Below are positions 7,151 through 14,053 of a stretch of 14,053 nucleotides of DNA, one piece after another. The notes below the pieces were generated by a model, which saw only the letters and a program-made list of their open reading frames with translations, ran no database searches and was not told the origin of the DNA. Source of the stretch: an uncultured Bacteroidia bacterium. GTDB taxonomy: Bacteria; Bacteroidota; Bacteroidia; Bacteroidales; UBA932. Positions within the stretch are counted from its first letter, which is position 1, and every line of letters starts with the position of its first letter. Location: assembly GCA_902773305.1 (NCBI GenBank), contig CACYEB010000036.1, positions 1-14,053 of the forward strand, in the 5' to 3' direction. Position numbers and translations under genes: made by a program.

Positions 7151-8383
7151 ATGAAGGCGAAAGATTTGAAGGGAGTGTTCTCTTATCTGGCCGATGCAGT
7201 CAGCACTGCGGCCTCCAACATCAAGACAAGCAAAGTACGTTCTCTTTTGACCGTGGTCATAGTCACCCTGGGCATCACGTGCCTGGTGGGAGCCCAGACA
7301 GCCATCGATTCGCTGGCCGCACTGCTTGAAAATGCGTTTGGCACCGATGCCCAGCGCATCAGCATCGCTCCGGCCAAGGCCTCCCGCCAAAGCCAGGCAC
7401 GGGGGCGCTCTTCTACGATCAGCTGCGTGGAGGCAATGCTGTTTGCCGACGCATTCGACGCCGGCAGATGTGCAGTCTATACCTGCCTGCCGCCGCTGAC
7501 CGAACTCAAAAGCGGGGGCCGCAGGCTTGCTCCTCAGACTACCGTCATAGCTTTCGACGGGGATTATTTCGGCTGTAACGCAATGGAAGTCGGACAGGGA
7601 CGCGGGTTCAGCCATCTTGGCAGCGAGTGCGTCATCGGCAAGAGAGTCGCCTCGCAGATATGCAGCAGGCCGTCCGGGGCCATCGGCTCGCAAATTTGCA
7701 TCGGCGGGCACACATTCCTGGTGGCGGGCATCATCAAAGACCGGTCTTCGCTGCTGGGAATCATCACCGACAACACAGTGTTCATTCCCCTGTGTTCTGC
7801 CTCGGGTTCCCTCATAGGGGAGCACAGCAGTTTCAGCATCGACATCGCCGTCTCCCGGGAGATGGATTCCGGGGCGGCGGTCGCCCGCGCAGAACATCTG
7901 ATGAGAAATATCCGTCATCTCGCCCCGGGCGCAGAATCTGACTTCGAAATCATAGAAGGGAGTGCGGCCGTGCGCGAAATCGGACGGCTGGGAGGGAGCC
8001 TGAAATACATCGCACTCATCATCGGACTGCTTACCCTTTGCGGAGCGGCGGTTGCCTTGGCCAACATAATGCTGATCTGCGTGGCGGAACGCACCAGGGA
8101 GGTCGGCATCCGGAGGGCCGTGGGGGCCACGCGGGGCGACATCAGGATCGGATTCCTGTGCGAGGCACTGCTTATCTGCGAAGCGGGATGCGTTGCCGGA
8201 ACCCTGCTGGGGATACTCTGCGGCAATATTCTCTCAGCGGTAACCCACACCTCATTTACCGTCCCCTGGGACTGGATATTACTGGCCCAGGCAATCAGCC
8301 TGGCCACCGGCATCGCCGCCTGCACCCTGCCCGCCCGCCGTGCCGCCCGCATCAACGTGGTGGAAGCCCTCAGGTGCGAGTAG
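7151..8383 (+). CDS. MacB/FtsX-type ABC transporter permease
   Basis: A 410-residue inner-membrane permease of the MacB/FtsX (type VII ABC) family. TM1 lies at about residues 32-52 and is followed by a large periplasmic MacB-type domain (to about 280). TM2 (286-310), TM3 (335-358) and TM4 (375-393) follow. The family signature EVGIRRAVGAT (317-327) lies in the cytoplasmic loop between TM2 and TM3, and PARRAARINVVEALR ends the protein. These proteins work with a separate MacB/LolD-like ATPase to extrude lipoproteins, peptides or drugs, or to signal; no ATPase gene is in this window, so substrate and partner are unknown. I chose ATG 7151 over the in-frame TTG at 7097, which would overlap the probable promoter. 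The stop TAG is followed by CTG and then TGA (8387-8389). Confidence 0.88.
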   Translation: MKAKDLKGVFSYLADAVSTAASNIKTSKVRSLLTVVIVTLGITCLVGAQTAIDSLAALLENAFGTDAQRISIAPAKASRQSQARGRSSTISCVEAMLFADAFDAGRCAVYTCLPPLTELKSGGRRLAPQTTVIAFDGDYFGCNAMEVGQGRGFSHLGSECVIGKRVASQICSRPSGAIGSQICIGGHTFLVAGIIKDRSSLLGIITDNTVFIPLCSASGSLIGEHSSFSIDIAVSREMDSGAAVARAEHLMRNIRHLAPGAESDFEIIEGSAAVREIGRLGGSLKYIALIIGLLTLCGAAVALANIMLICVAERTREVGIRRAVGATRGDIRIGFLCEALLICEAGCVAGTLLGILCGNILSAVTHTSFTVPWDWILLAQAISLATGIAACTLPARRAARINVVEALRCE

Positions 8384-8422
8384 CTGTGAACGCAGGGAAA
8401 GGAGCGGGAAACGGGAAGTACC

Positions 8423-9409
8423 TTACTTGTACAGGTCCTTGGGGGTGAAGGCCCAGGGCTTGGCGATGTCAAAGTCGGGGTCGGTGACGGTTATGTCTAC
8501 CTGCCAGTTTTTCCTGTTGAATACATACTGCTCTATGAACCCCACGGTCTGGTTGAAGCAGATGTTCATAAAGGCCGCAACTTCGTGGTAACGGTTTGAA
8601 AACCGTATGCACATATATGGATAGTCAAATTTCTCGAAGCGCTCTACGAGTGACCTGGTCCCGTAGAATCCCATATTGAAGAACTGTATCTTGTCGTAGG
8701 TGACAAGTTCGTCGGAAGTCCCGTGGAAAAAGAGAGTCGGTGCGGGAGGCTGTGCAGTCCATTTGCATTTTCCGTTCCGGGAGAAAATGGCGCCGGAGAA
8801 GGAGATGACTCCCGCAAACCGGAAACCGGACGGCATCGCCGCCGCAAGTGCGGTGCGGTTGCACAGTTCGTAGTCGGCCTGCAACACGGTGATGGCTCCG
8901 GCACTGCTGCCCGCAAGTATTATCTGCGAAGGGTCGATGCACATCTCGTCGGCGTACGTTACCAGATACTGGACGGCAGAGAAGAGATCCTCCGTGGCGA
9001 GTTTCACCGCCTTGTCCAGGTTTTCGGCCATCGTCAACAGGCCGGTGTTCTTTACTCCCTTCAGACCCAGACGGTAATCGGTTGCAACAGCCACGAATCC
9101 GGCATCGGCCAGACGGCGGCAGAAGCGCCTGTTGGAGATCTCCTTCTGGTTGTTCTGGATGAATCCGCCGCCATAGACAAACAGTACGCAGGGATGCTTC
9201 TGCTTATCGTCGTCGGGGAAATAGATATCCATAGAGAGGGTGCAGGTGTCGCGCACGGCAAAGGCCACCTCCATATCCCAGGTCGGGGTTGCCGTGGTGT
9301 CTTTTTCCGATACTGCCTGTCCCTGGGCGGTAAGCGTGGTATCAGCCTCCTGCGCCCGGACAGCCAGAGCCGCGAAAACTATCGTCAGTGTCAGTAAGAT
9401 TTTTTTCAT
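8423..9409 (-). CDS. Secreted alpha/beta-hydrolase (carboxylesterase type)
   Basis: A 328-residue serine hydrolase with a Sec signal peptide (probable cleavage after VRA at residue 19), so periplasmic or exported. After a Thr/Ala-rich linker (about 20-44) comes the alpha/beta-hydrolase fold. The YGGGF oxyanion motif is at 79-83, the nucleophile elbow GSSAG has Ser169, the acid is probably Asp233 in HGTSDE, and the base is probably His275 in RYHEVA. All catalytic residues are therefore present. It resembles the HSL/BD-FAE-like esterase group; the substrate cannot be read from sequence, though carbohydrate- or peptide-linked esters are reasonable for a gut Bacteroidetes. Its ATG overlaps the stop of the upstream epimerase gene (ATGA, 9409-9406), so the two are translationally coupled and may act on related material. 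The stop is TAA. Confidence 0.85.
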   Translation of the reverse strand: MKKILLTLTIVFAALAVRAQEADTTLTAQGQAVSEKDTTATPTWDMEVAFAVRDTCTLSMDIYFPDDDKQKHPCVLFVYGGGFIQNNQKEISNRRFCRRLADAGFVAVATDYRLGLKGVKNTGLLTMAENLDKAVKLATEDLFSAVQYLVTYADEMCIDPSQIILAGSSAGAITVLQADYELCNRTALAAAMPSGFRFAGVISFSGAIFSRNGKCKWTAQPPAPTLFFHGTSDELVTYDKIQFFNMGFYGTRSLVERFEKFDYPYMCIRFSNRYHEVAAFMNICFNQTVGFIEQYVFNRKNWQVDITVTDPDFDIAKPWAFTPKDLYK

Positions 9410-10554
9410 AACTCCTCAAAAGGTTTAGCGGGCTCGACTCCGATACCCGGTTTATCGTTTAAAGTAATTTTTCCATCTGTGAGTATCATACCGCTGAAAC
9501 AGTCGTTGGACAGGAGTATGTTGCCGTCCAGGTCGGCCCAGCGCGCCACGGGACTCAACTGGGCCGCTGCAGAAACCGCTACCGACGTCTCTGTCATACA
9601 ACCCAGCATCACCTCCATCCCCAGGCCGCGGGCCATCTCGGCCATGCGGTGCGCCTCCCTCATACCGGTGCATTTCATCAGCTTGATATTGATGCCGTCG
9701 TATGCCCCTTTCAGCCGGGGGATGTCGGCGAGCCGCTGGCACGCCTCGTCGGCTATGACGGGCAGCGGACTGCGCTCCGTGATCCAGGCCGCATCGTCCA
9801 GTTTCTCCTTGGCCATCGGCTGTTCTATGAAGCTGACGTTGCGCTCGGCAAGCCAGTATATCATCTCCAGGGCCTCTTCCCTGGTTTTCCAGCCCTGGTT
9901 GGCATCCACACAAATCACGGTATCCAGTTTTGCCCTGATGAGGTTGATCATCCGCTTATCCTTCTCCTCCCCCATCCCGAGCTTTACTTTGACGACTTTG
10001 GTCCAGGAGGCCTCCTCTATCTTTTCGTTCACGACGTCGTCGCTGTCGTCATATCCTATGGTATATGACGTGCAGGGGGTGTTTGCGGCATCGTAGCCCC
10101 ATATCTGCCACCATGGCCGCCCCATAATCTTGCCCAGGAGGTCGTGCAGGGCTATGTCCACCGCCGCCTTGGCCGCCGTGTCCCGCTCCGAGAGGGCATC
10201 CACTTCCGTCAGGATGGCCTCCGTGAGGAAAGGGTCCTTGAACCGGGGCAGCACCTCGGAGGCGACACGGGCCAGGAAAGCTGTTACCGACCCGGTACTT
10301 TCCCCCAGGTACTGTGGCATCGAAGCCTCGCCGTAGCCGGTAAATTCCCGCCAGCGCAGCCTCACCAGCACCAGCGGCGTGAAGGTCCGCGAATAGGTCG
10401 CAATGGTGAAAGTGTATTTGAGTTGCCCGGTGTACGGGCGCCAGTCCATCTCCAGACTATCCGACGCGCCGCCTTGCACCGCCCCTTTGCAGGCAGGCAG
10501 GGCAGCGGAGACCGCCATCAGGGCGGTAGTCTTGAAAAAGTCACGTCTTTGCAT
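9406..10554 (-). CDS. Exported dipeptide epimerase (enolase superfamily, L-Ala-D/L-Glu type)
   Basis: A 382-residue member of the muconate lactonizing subgroup of the enolase superfamily, most like L-Ala-D/L-Glu epimerases that recycle murein peptides. Numbering from ATG 10554: the KVK motif (189-191) supplies one catalytic lysine; metal ligands are D217 (CVDANQGW), E244 (FIEQP) and D269 (IADEAC); the second catalytic lysine is K291 in GINIKLMKC. The substrate-specificity region near the end reads GCMTETS. The N-terminus has a twin-arginine motif (QRRDFFK), a hydrophobic stretch, and LPAC with Cys22 as a possible lipobox, suggesting a Tat-exported lipoprotein. That is unusual for an epimerase classically thought of as cytoplasmic. 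I use ATG 10554 because the longer reading would begin at a TTG (10587) and hide the signal peptide. It overlaps the esterase gene by four bases; the stop is TGA. Confidence 0.87.
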   Translation of the reverse strand: MQRRDFFKTTALMAVSAALPACKGAVQGGASDSLEMDWRPYTGQLKYTFTIATYSRTFTPLVLVRLRWREFTGYGEASMPQYLGESTGSVTAFLARVASEVLPRFKDPFLTEAILTEVDALSERDTAAKAAVDIALHDLLGKIMGRPWWQIWGYDAANTPCTSYTIGYDDSDDVVNEKIEEASWTKVVKVKLGMGEEKDKRMINLIRAKLDTVICVDANQGWKTREEALEMIYWLAERNVSFIEQPMAKEKLDDAAWITERSPLPVIADEACQRLADIPRLKGAYDGINIKLMKCTGMREAHRMAEMARGLGMEVMLGCMTETSVAVSAAAQLSPVARWADLDGNILLSNDCFSGMILTDGKITLNDKPGIGVEPAKPFEEL

Positions 10555-10559
10555 ACGTA

Positions 10560-10567
10560 CAAATTTA
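10560..10567 (-). promoter_or_regulatory. Possible -7 box for the epimerase-esterase operon
   Basis: On the minus strand, TAAATTTG matches TAnnTTTG perfectly. The nearest TTG (10587-10585) is 17 bases upstream, shorter than the usual 19-21. The expected transcription start would fall on or next to the ATG at 10554, so if this box is used the mRNA would be nearly leaderless. Confidence 0.4.
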
Positions 10568-10636
10568 TTAAAATTTTCTATTCTCAAGTATTCACGCTAA
10601 CTTAGCGGCCCCGATCGGTGAACCTTGCCGGTTTCG

Positions 10637-10661
10637 GGATACATAATTATTCTGGATACAT
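10637..10661 (+). repeat. Direct repeat GGATACAT x2 before purA
   Basis: GGATACAT occurs at 10637-10644 and again at 10654-10661, with starts 17 bases apart; the second copy directly abuts the purA ATG. It lies in the purA leader or promoter, where no good TAnnTTTG box is visible. It could be an operator or chance. Confidence 0.4.
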
Positions 10662-11957
10662 ATGAAACTTGATGTTGTACTGGGCCTGCAGTGGGGCGAC
10701 GAGGGAAAAGGTAAAATTGTGGATGTCCTGGCTGAGACATACCAGATAATAGCACGCTTCCAGGGAGGGCCCAATGCCGGCCATTCCATTCATTTTGACG
10801 GCAAGAAATATGTTCTGAGAAGCATCCCCAGCGGTGCTTTCAGAAAGGGTACGATAAACATTGTGGGCAGCGGCGTTGTGCTCGATCCCGTCACATTCCG
10901 CAGCGAATGCGAAGCTATCGAAGCCGCCGGAGTTCCCTTGAGAGAGAGGCTTTACATCTCCAAGAAGTGTCATCTCATACTTCCCACCCACAAGATTATC
11001 GATGCCGCACAGGAGGCTTCGAAGGGCAAATCCAAGATCGGTTCCACACTCAAGGGAATCGGTCCCACCTATACCGACAAGGTGAGCCGCATCGGCCTGC
11101 GCGTGGGCGACACACTCGCCTCCGATTTCAAGGAGAGGTTCTCTACGCTCAAGCAGAAACATCTGGAATATCTCAGGCAGTTCGATTTCCAGTTCAATGC
11201 AGAAGAGCACGAGGCCGAGTGGCTGGAGGCCATAGATTACCTCAAGTCATTCAGGCTGATAGACGGGGAATACTTTGCCAACGAGTGTCTGGAAAACAAT
11301 AAGAAGATATTGGCCGAGGGGGCCCAGGGAAGCATGCTCGATATCGATTTCGGCTCCTACCCCTTCGTGACCTCGTCCAACACCATCTGCCCCGGCGCCT
11401 GCGTCGGCCTGGGTATAGCTCCCGGCCACGTCGGCAGGGTCTATGGCATTTTCAAGGCATACTGCACCCGCGTGGGCAGCGGTCCCTTCCCCACCGAGCT
11501 GAACGACGAGACGGGCGAGAGGCTGCGCATCGGCGGTGCCGAATTCGGAGCGGTCACCGGACGTGCGAGACGCTGCGGCTGGCTGGATCTGGTAGCGCTC
11601 AAATATGCCGTTATGCTAAACGGTGTCACCGACCTGGTGATGATGAAGGCCGATGTGATGGACGACTTTGACACCATCAAGGTGGCCACCAGTTACATTG
11701 TGGACGGCGAACCCTGCAAGATTTTCCCTTTCGACACCCGTGCGGACATCCAGCCGGTGTACAAGGAGTTCAAGGGATGGCACAAGCCCCTGGGCGGGGT
11801 GCGCAGCGAGAGCGACTTCCCTTATGAATTCAGGGTTTTCATCAAATTCGTAGAAGAGGAACTCAAACTCCCCGTGAAAATAATCTCTGTGGGACCCGAC
11901 AGGGAGCAGACCATCGTCAGAGACGAAGAGTATTCCACCCCTTACCATACCAAGTAG
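10662..11957 (+). CDS. purA: Adenylosuccinate synthetase
   Basis: It joins IMP and aspartate using GTP to form adenylosuccinate, the first committed step from IMP to AMP; cytoplasmic homodimer. At 431 residues it matches the family. Seen in the sequence are WGDEGKGK with catalytic Asp13 (11-18), GPNAGHS with His41 (36-42), STLKGIGPTY, the TGRARRCGWLD segment, and SVGPDREQTI near the C-terminus. ATG 10662 gives the standard N-terminus (MKLDVVLGLQWGDEG). The stop is TAG (11955-11957), immediately followed in the same frame by the TTG that begins dxs, so translation of the two is probably coupled; UAG readthrough would give a PurA-DXS fusion. The C-terminus is only slightly longer than in relatives, so the TAG is probably a true stop. 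Confidence 0.96.
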   Translation: MKLDVVLGLQWGDEGKGKIVDVLAETYQIIARFQGGPNAGHSIHFDGKKYVLRSIPSGAFRKGTINIVGSGVVLDPVTFRSECEAIEAAGVPLRERLYISKKCHLILPTHKIIDAAQEASKGKSKIGSTLKGIGPTYTDKVSRIGLRVGDTLASDFKERFSTLKQKHLEYLRQFDFQFNAEEHEAEWLEAIDYLKSFRLIDGEYFANECLENNKKILAEGAQGSMLDIDFGSYPFVTSSNTICPGACVGLGIAPGHVGRVYGIFKAYCTRVGSGPFPTELNDETGERLRIGGAEFGAVTGRARRCGWLDLVALKYAVMLNGVTDLVMMKADVMDDFDTIKVATSYIVDGEPCKIFPFDTRADIQPVYKEFKGWHKPLGGVRSESDFPYEFRVFIKFVEEELKLPVKIISVGPDREQTIVRDEEYSTPYHTK

Positions 11958-13838
11958 TTGTACCCCACACTCGACACAATAAACTCGCCGGAAGACCTTA
12001 AATCTCTGGATATCGGGCAGCTGGAAGTTCTCTGCAAAGAGATCCGGGAGTATATTGTGGAGTGCTGTTCCCACAACCCAGGCCATATAGGTTCCAGCCT
12101 CGGTGCCGTGGAAATCGCGGTGGCCCTGCACAAGGTGATGGACACCCCGAAAGATAAAATAGTGTGGGACGTCGGGCATCAGGCATACGCCCATAAGATT
12201 ATCACCGGCCGCAGGGAACAATTCCAGCACAACCGTGAGAAAGGCGGTATCAGCGGCTTCCCCAAAATGGACGAGAGCATCTATGACGCTTTTGGGGCGG
12301 GTCACGCATCGACCTCCATTTCGGCAGCCCTGGGACTTGCCGTGGCGGACGAACTCAAGGGAATAAAGGCCAACCATATAGCCGTTATCGGCGACGGGGC
12401 GATGTCGGGCGGACTGGCTTTCGAGGGACTGAACAATGCCGGCAGCCGCAAGAGCAACCTGCTGGTGATCCTCAACGACAACCGCATCTCCATAGACGTG
12501 CCGGGCGACGCCCTTCACCGCCACCTGATGCGCATCACCTCCGGCGCAAGCTACAACCGCATCAAGGCGGGCATCTGGCACAAACTGGGCGAAGGCCGCT
12601 TCAGGGAATTCCTCCAGGCCCTGACACACAGCACCAAGAAGTTCCTGCTGCACGACAGCGAGACTGTTTCAATGTTCGATTCGCTGGGATTCAGGTATTT
12701 CGGCCCTGCCGACGGCAACGACCTGCGCCAGGTCATCTCCCTTCTGGAGCGTCTGAAAAGGATAGAAGGGCCCAAGATTCTCCACCTTGTGACAGTTAAG
12801 GGCAAGGGATACAAACCGGCAGAAGACAACCCTGCGGTATGGCATGCCCCGGGAATGTTCGATCCCGAGACGGGGGAACAGAGCCGTTCGGCGGGTGGAG
12901 CCGACCGCTACCAGACCGTCTTCGGCGAAACCGTCACCGCACTTGCAGAGGCCGACAGCCGCATCGTGGGCGTCACCCCCGCGATGCTTCGCGGCAGCAG
13001 CCTGGACATAATGAAAGACAAATTCCCCGAACGGGTATTTGACGTTGGCATTGCCGAAGCCCACGCAGTGACCTTCTCGGCAGGTCTCGCAGCAGCCGGG
13101 ATGCTCCCCTTCTGCAACATATACTCGTCCTTTATGCAGCGCGCCTTCGACAACGTGATCCACGACGTGGCGCTTCAGCACCTGAAGGTAGTCTTTTGCC
13201 TGGACCGCGCCGGTCTGGTCGGAGAAGACGGCGCCACCCACCAGGGAGTCTTCGATATGGCGGCTTTCCGCTGCATACCCAATCTTGCCATCGCCTCTGC
13301 GAGGAACGAATCGGAGCTGAGGAACCTGCTCATAAGCGCCGCCTCAGACGACTATCCCGCAACTATCATACGATATCCGAGGGGATGCGGAGAAGGTGTC
13401 CCCTGGCGGGACGAACCCGTTAAGAAAATAATCCCCGGCCGGGCCGAGAAACTAAGGGAAGGAAGCCGCATCGCCATACTGTCGATTGGGCCCATCGGCA
13501 ACAAATGCGCCAGGGCAGCCTCCGAAGCGGCATCCCGCACGGGCATCAGCGTGCTGCACTACGATATGCGCTTCTTGAAACCCATCGACACCGACGCGAT
13601 TGACGACGCCTGCGAAGCCGCCTCTGTCATCATCACTGCTGAAGACGGAGCGAAGGCCGGCGGACTGCACGGCGCGGTGTGCGAATACATCTCCGGAAAG
13701 GGCCTCCGGCGGAGGGTGATTCCGGTGGGTGTACCCGACCGGTTCATCGACCAGGCAACCGTGGGCGAGCAATACGCAGAGTGCGAAATGGGGTGGGAAG
13801 ATATCCTCGAAAAAATTACGGAAATTTTTGGCAATTAA
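11958..13838 (+). CDS. dxs: 1-deoxy-D-xylulose-5-phosphate synthase
   Basis: A thiamine-diphosphate enzyme that condenses pyruvate with glyceraldehyde-3-phosphate, the first step of the MEP isoprenoid pathway. At 626 residues it is full length. Visible are H43 in NPGHIGSSLG, DVGHQAY (71-77), the ThDP/Mg2+ motif GDG (145-147) through NDN (173-175), the catalytic Glu367 in DVGIAEAHAVT, H428 in GEDGATH, and RYPRG near 472-476. The family N-terminus (YPxLDxINSPEDL) begins right at the TTG at 11958, so translation starts at this TTG, with no ATG available, or continues from purA. The segment IAEAHAV has Ala where many relatives have Gln or Gly. The stop is TAA (13836-13838); the final codons overlap the -33 element of the tRNA promoter. 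Confidence 0.95.
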   Translation: MYPTLDTINSPEDLKSLDIGQLEVLCKEIREYIVECCSHNPGHIGSSLGAVEIAVALHKVMDTPKDKIVWDVGHQAYAHKIITGRREQFQHNREKGGISGFPKMDESIYDAFGAGHASTSISAALGLAVADELKGIKANHIAVIGDGAMSGGLAFEGLNNAGSRKSNLLVILNDNRISIDVPGDALHRHLMRITSGASYNRIKAGIWHKLGEGRFREFLQALTHSTKKFLLHDSETVSMFDSLGFRYFGPADGNDLRQVISLLERLKRIEGPKILHLVTVKGKGYKPAEDNPAVWHAPGMFDPETGEQSRSAGGADRYQTVFGETVTALAEADSRIVGVTPAMLRGSSLDIMKDKFPERVFDVGIAEAHAVTFSAGLAAAGMLPFCNIYSSFMQRAFDNVIHDVALQHLKVVFCLDRAGLVGEDGATHQGVFDMAAFRCIPNLAIASARNESELRNLLISAASDDYPATIIRYPRGCGEGVPWRDEPVKKIIPGRAEKLREGSRIAILSIGPIGNKCARAASEAASRTGISVLHYDMRFLKPIDTDAIDDACEAASVIITAEDGAKAGGLHGAVCEYISGKGLRRRVIPVGVPDRFIDQATVGEQYAECEMGWEDILEKITEIFGN

Positions 13839-13857
13839 AAAATTCCGTATATCTTTG
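13827..13857 (+). promoter_or_regulatory. Bacteroidetes-type promoter of the tRNA operon
   Basis: TTTG (13827-13830), exactly 19 bases, then TATCTTTG (13850-13857), a perfect TAnnTTTG. The -33 element lies inside the last codons of dxs. Transcription should start near 13863, about 20 bases before tRNA-Thr. Confidence 0.8.
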
Positions 13858-13884
13858 CAGTCCCAAAAAGAAGGGAAGCTATAG

Positions 13885-13957
13885 GCCGATATAGCTCAGT
13901 CGGTAGAGCAGCTGTTTTGTAAACAGCAGGTCGGGGGTTCGAATCCGTCTATCGGCT
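13885..13957 (+). tRNA. trnT: tRNA-Thr (anticodon TGT)
   Basis: A 73-base cloverleaf. The acceptor GCCGATA pairs with TATCGGC, the discriminator is T, and no CCA is encoded. The anticodon stem GCTGT/ACAGC holds loop TTTGTAA with anticodon TGT, which reads ACA and other Thr codons. The T arm has GGTTCGAAT. It is first in a tRNA pair transcribed from the promoter at 13827-13857. Confidence 0.96.
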
Positions 13958-13967
13958 CACACATTTT

Positions 13968-14050
13968 GGGAAGATACCAGAGCGGTCAAATGGGGCAGAC
14001 TGTAAATCTGCTGGCTTACGCCTACGGTGGTTCGAATCCATCTCTTCCCA
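13968..14050 (+). tRNA. trnY: tRNA-Tyr (anticodon GTA)
   Basis: An 83-base class II tRNA with a long variable arm. The acceptor GGGAAGA pairs with TCTTCCC, discriminator A, no encoded CCA. The anticodon stem GCAGA/TCTGC holds loop CTGTAAA with anticodon GTA (Tyr). It starts ten bases after tRNA-Thr. The anticodon is not CTA, so it is not an amber suppressor. Confidence 0.96.
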
Positions 14051-14053
14051 CAA

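Noticed and set aside
8384..8422. A terminator hairpin between the convergent permease and esterase genes
   Set aside because: The 39-base gap is purine-rich and shows no convincing inverted repeat or T-tract.
11616..12653. A 345-codon minus-strand open frame across the purA/dxs junction
   Set aside because: Codon-aligned antisense shadow of two well-identified genes. Its continuity only reflects that purA and dxs share a frame.
13885..14050. One of the two tRNAs being an amber suppressor
   Set aside because: The anticodons are TGT (Thr) and GTA (Tyr); neither is CTA.

Overview
The window comes from a chromosome of a Bacteroidetes bacterium, most likely order Bacteroidales. The GC content looks fairly high, so an Alistipes/Rikenellaceae-like lineage is my guess, not something shown. 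Reasons for the phylum: proteins with Bacteroidetes-type sequence features (Era, the large topoisomerase IV A subunit, DXS with the IxSPEDL N-terminus, NagA), no Shine-Dalgarno sequences ahead of genes, and promoters of the Bacteroidetes type (TTTG, 19 bases, TAnnTTTG).

Layout. (1) 57-785 (+) encodes a secreted, probably outer-membrane beta-barrel protein. It converges on, and overlaps by six bases, the end of a four-gene minus-strand operon reading rluB (5814) > era > parC > aroK (780): a pseudouridine synthase, a ribosome-assembly GTPase, the topoisomerase IV A subunit and shikimate kinase. (2) A divergent promoter region (5815-5936) separates that operon from nagA (+), followed by a lone MacB/FtsX-type permease (+). 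(3) A two-gene minus-strand operon encodes a probable Tat-exported lipoprotein of the dipeptide epimerase family and a secreted alpha/beta-hydrolase; the two overlap by ATGA. (4) purA and dxs (+) abut with zero spacing. (5) tRNA-Thr(TGT) and tRNA-Tyr(GTA) lie behind their own strong promoter, whose -33 element overlaps the end of dxs.

The most striking feature is the behaviour of TAG. parC, normally essential, is one continuous well-conserved reading frame of 904 codons, except for two internal in-frame TAG codons (residues 287 and 354) with no frameshift. The same frame also runs through rluB and era: from 5814 to 1321 there are 1498 codons interrupted only by TAG, at the ends of rluB, era and parC and twice inside parC. 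The pair purA/dxs is joined the same way (TAG then TTG, in frame), and the permease ends TAG-CTG-TGA, with a backup stop. Five of the eleven protein genes end in TAG. This pattern suggests partial UAG readthrough or suppression (possibly as Gln), but TAG clearly also marks true family C-termini here. Mutational inactivation of parC, or sequence error, is not excluded. Neither tRNA in the window has a CUA anticodon.

The remaining genes are ordinary housekeeping functions: DNA topology, ribosome maturation, shikimate, purine and isoprenoid biosynthesis, and amino-sugar and probably murein-peptide turnover. I see no mobile element, CRISPR array, phage gene or defence system.
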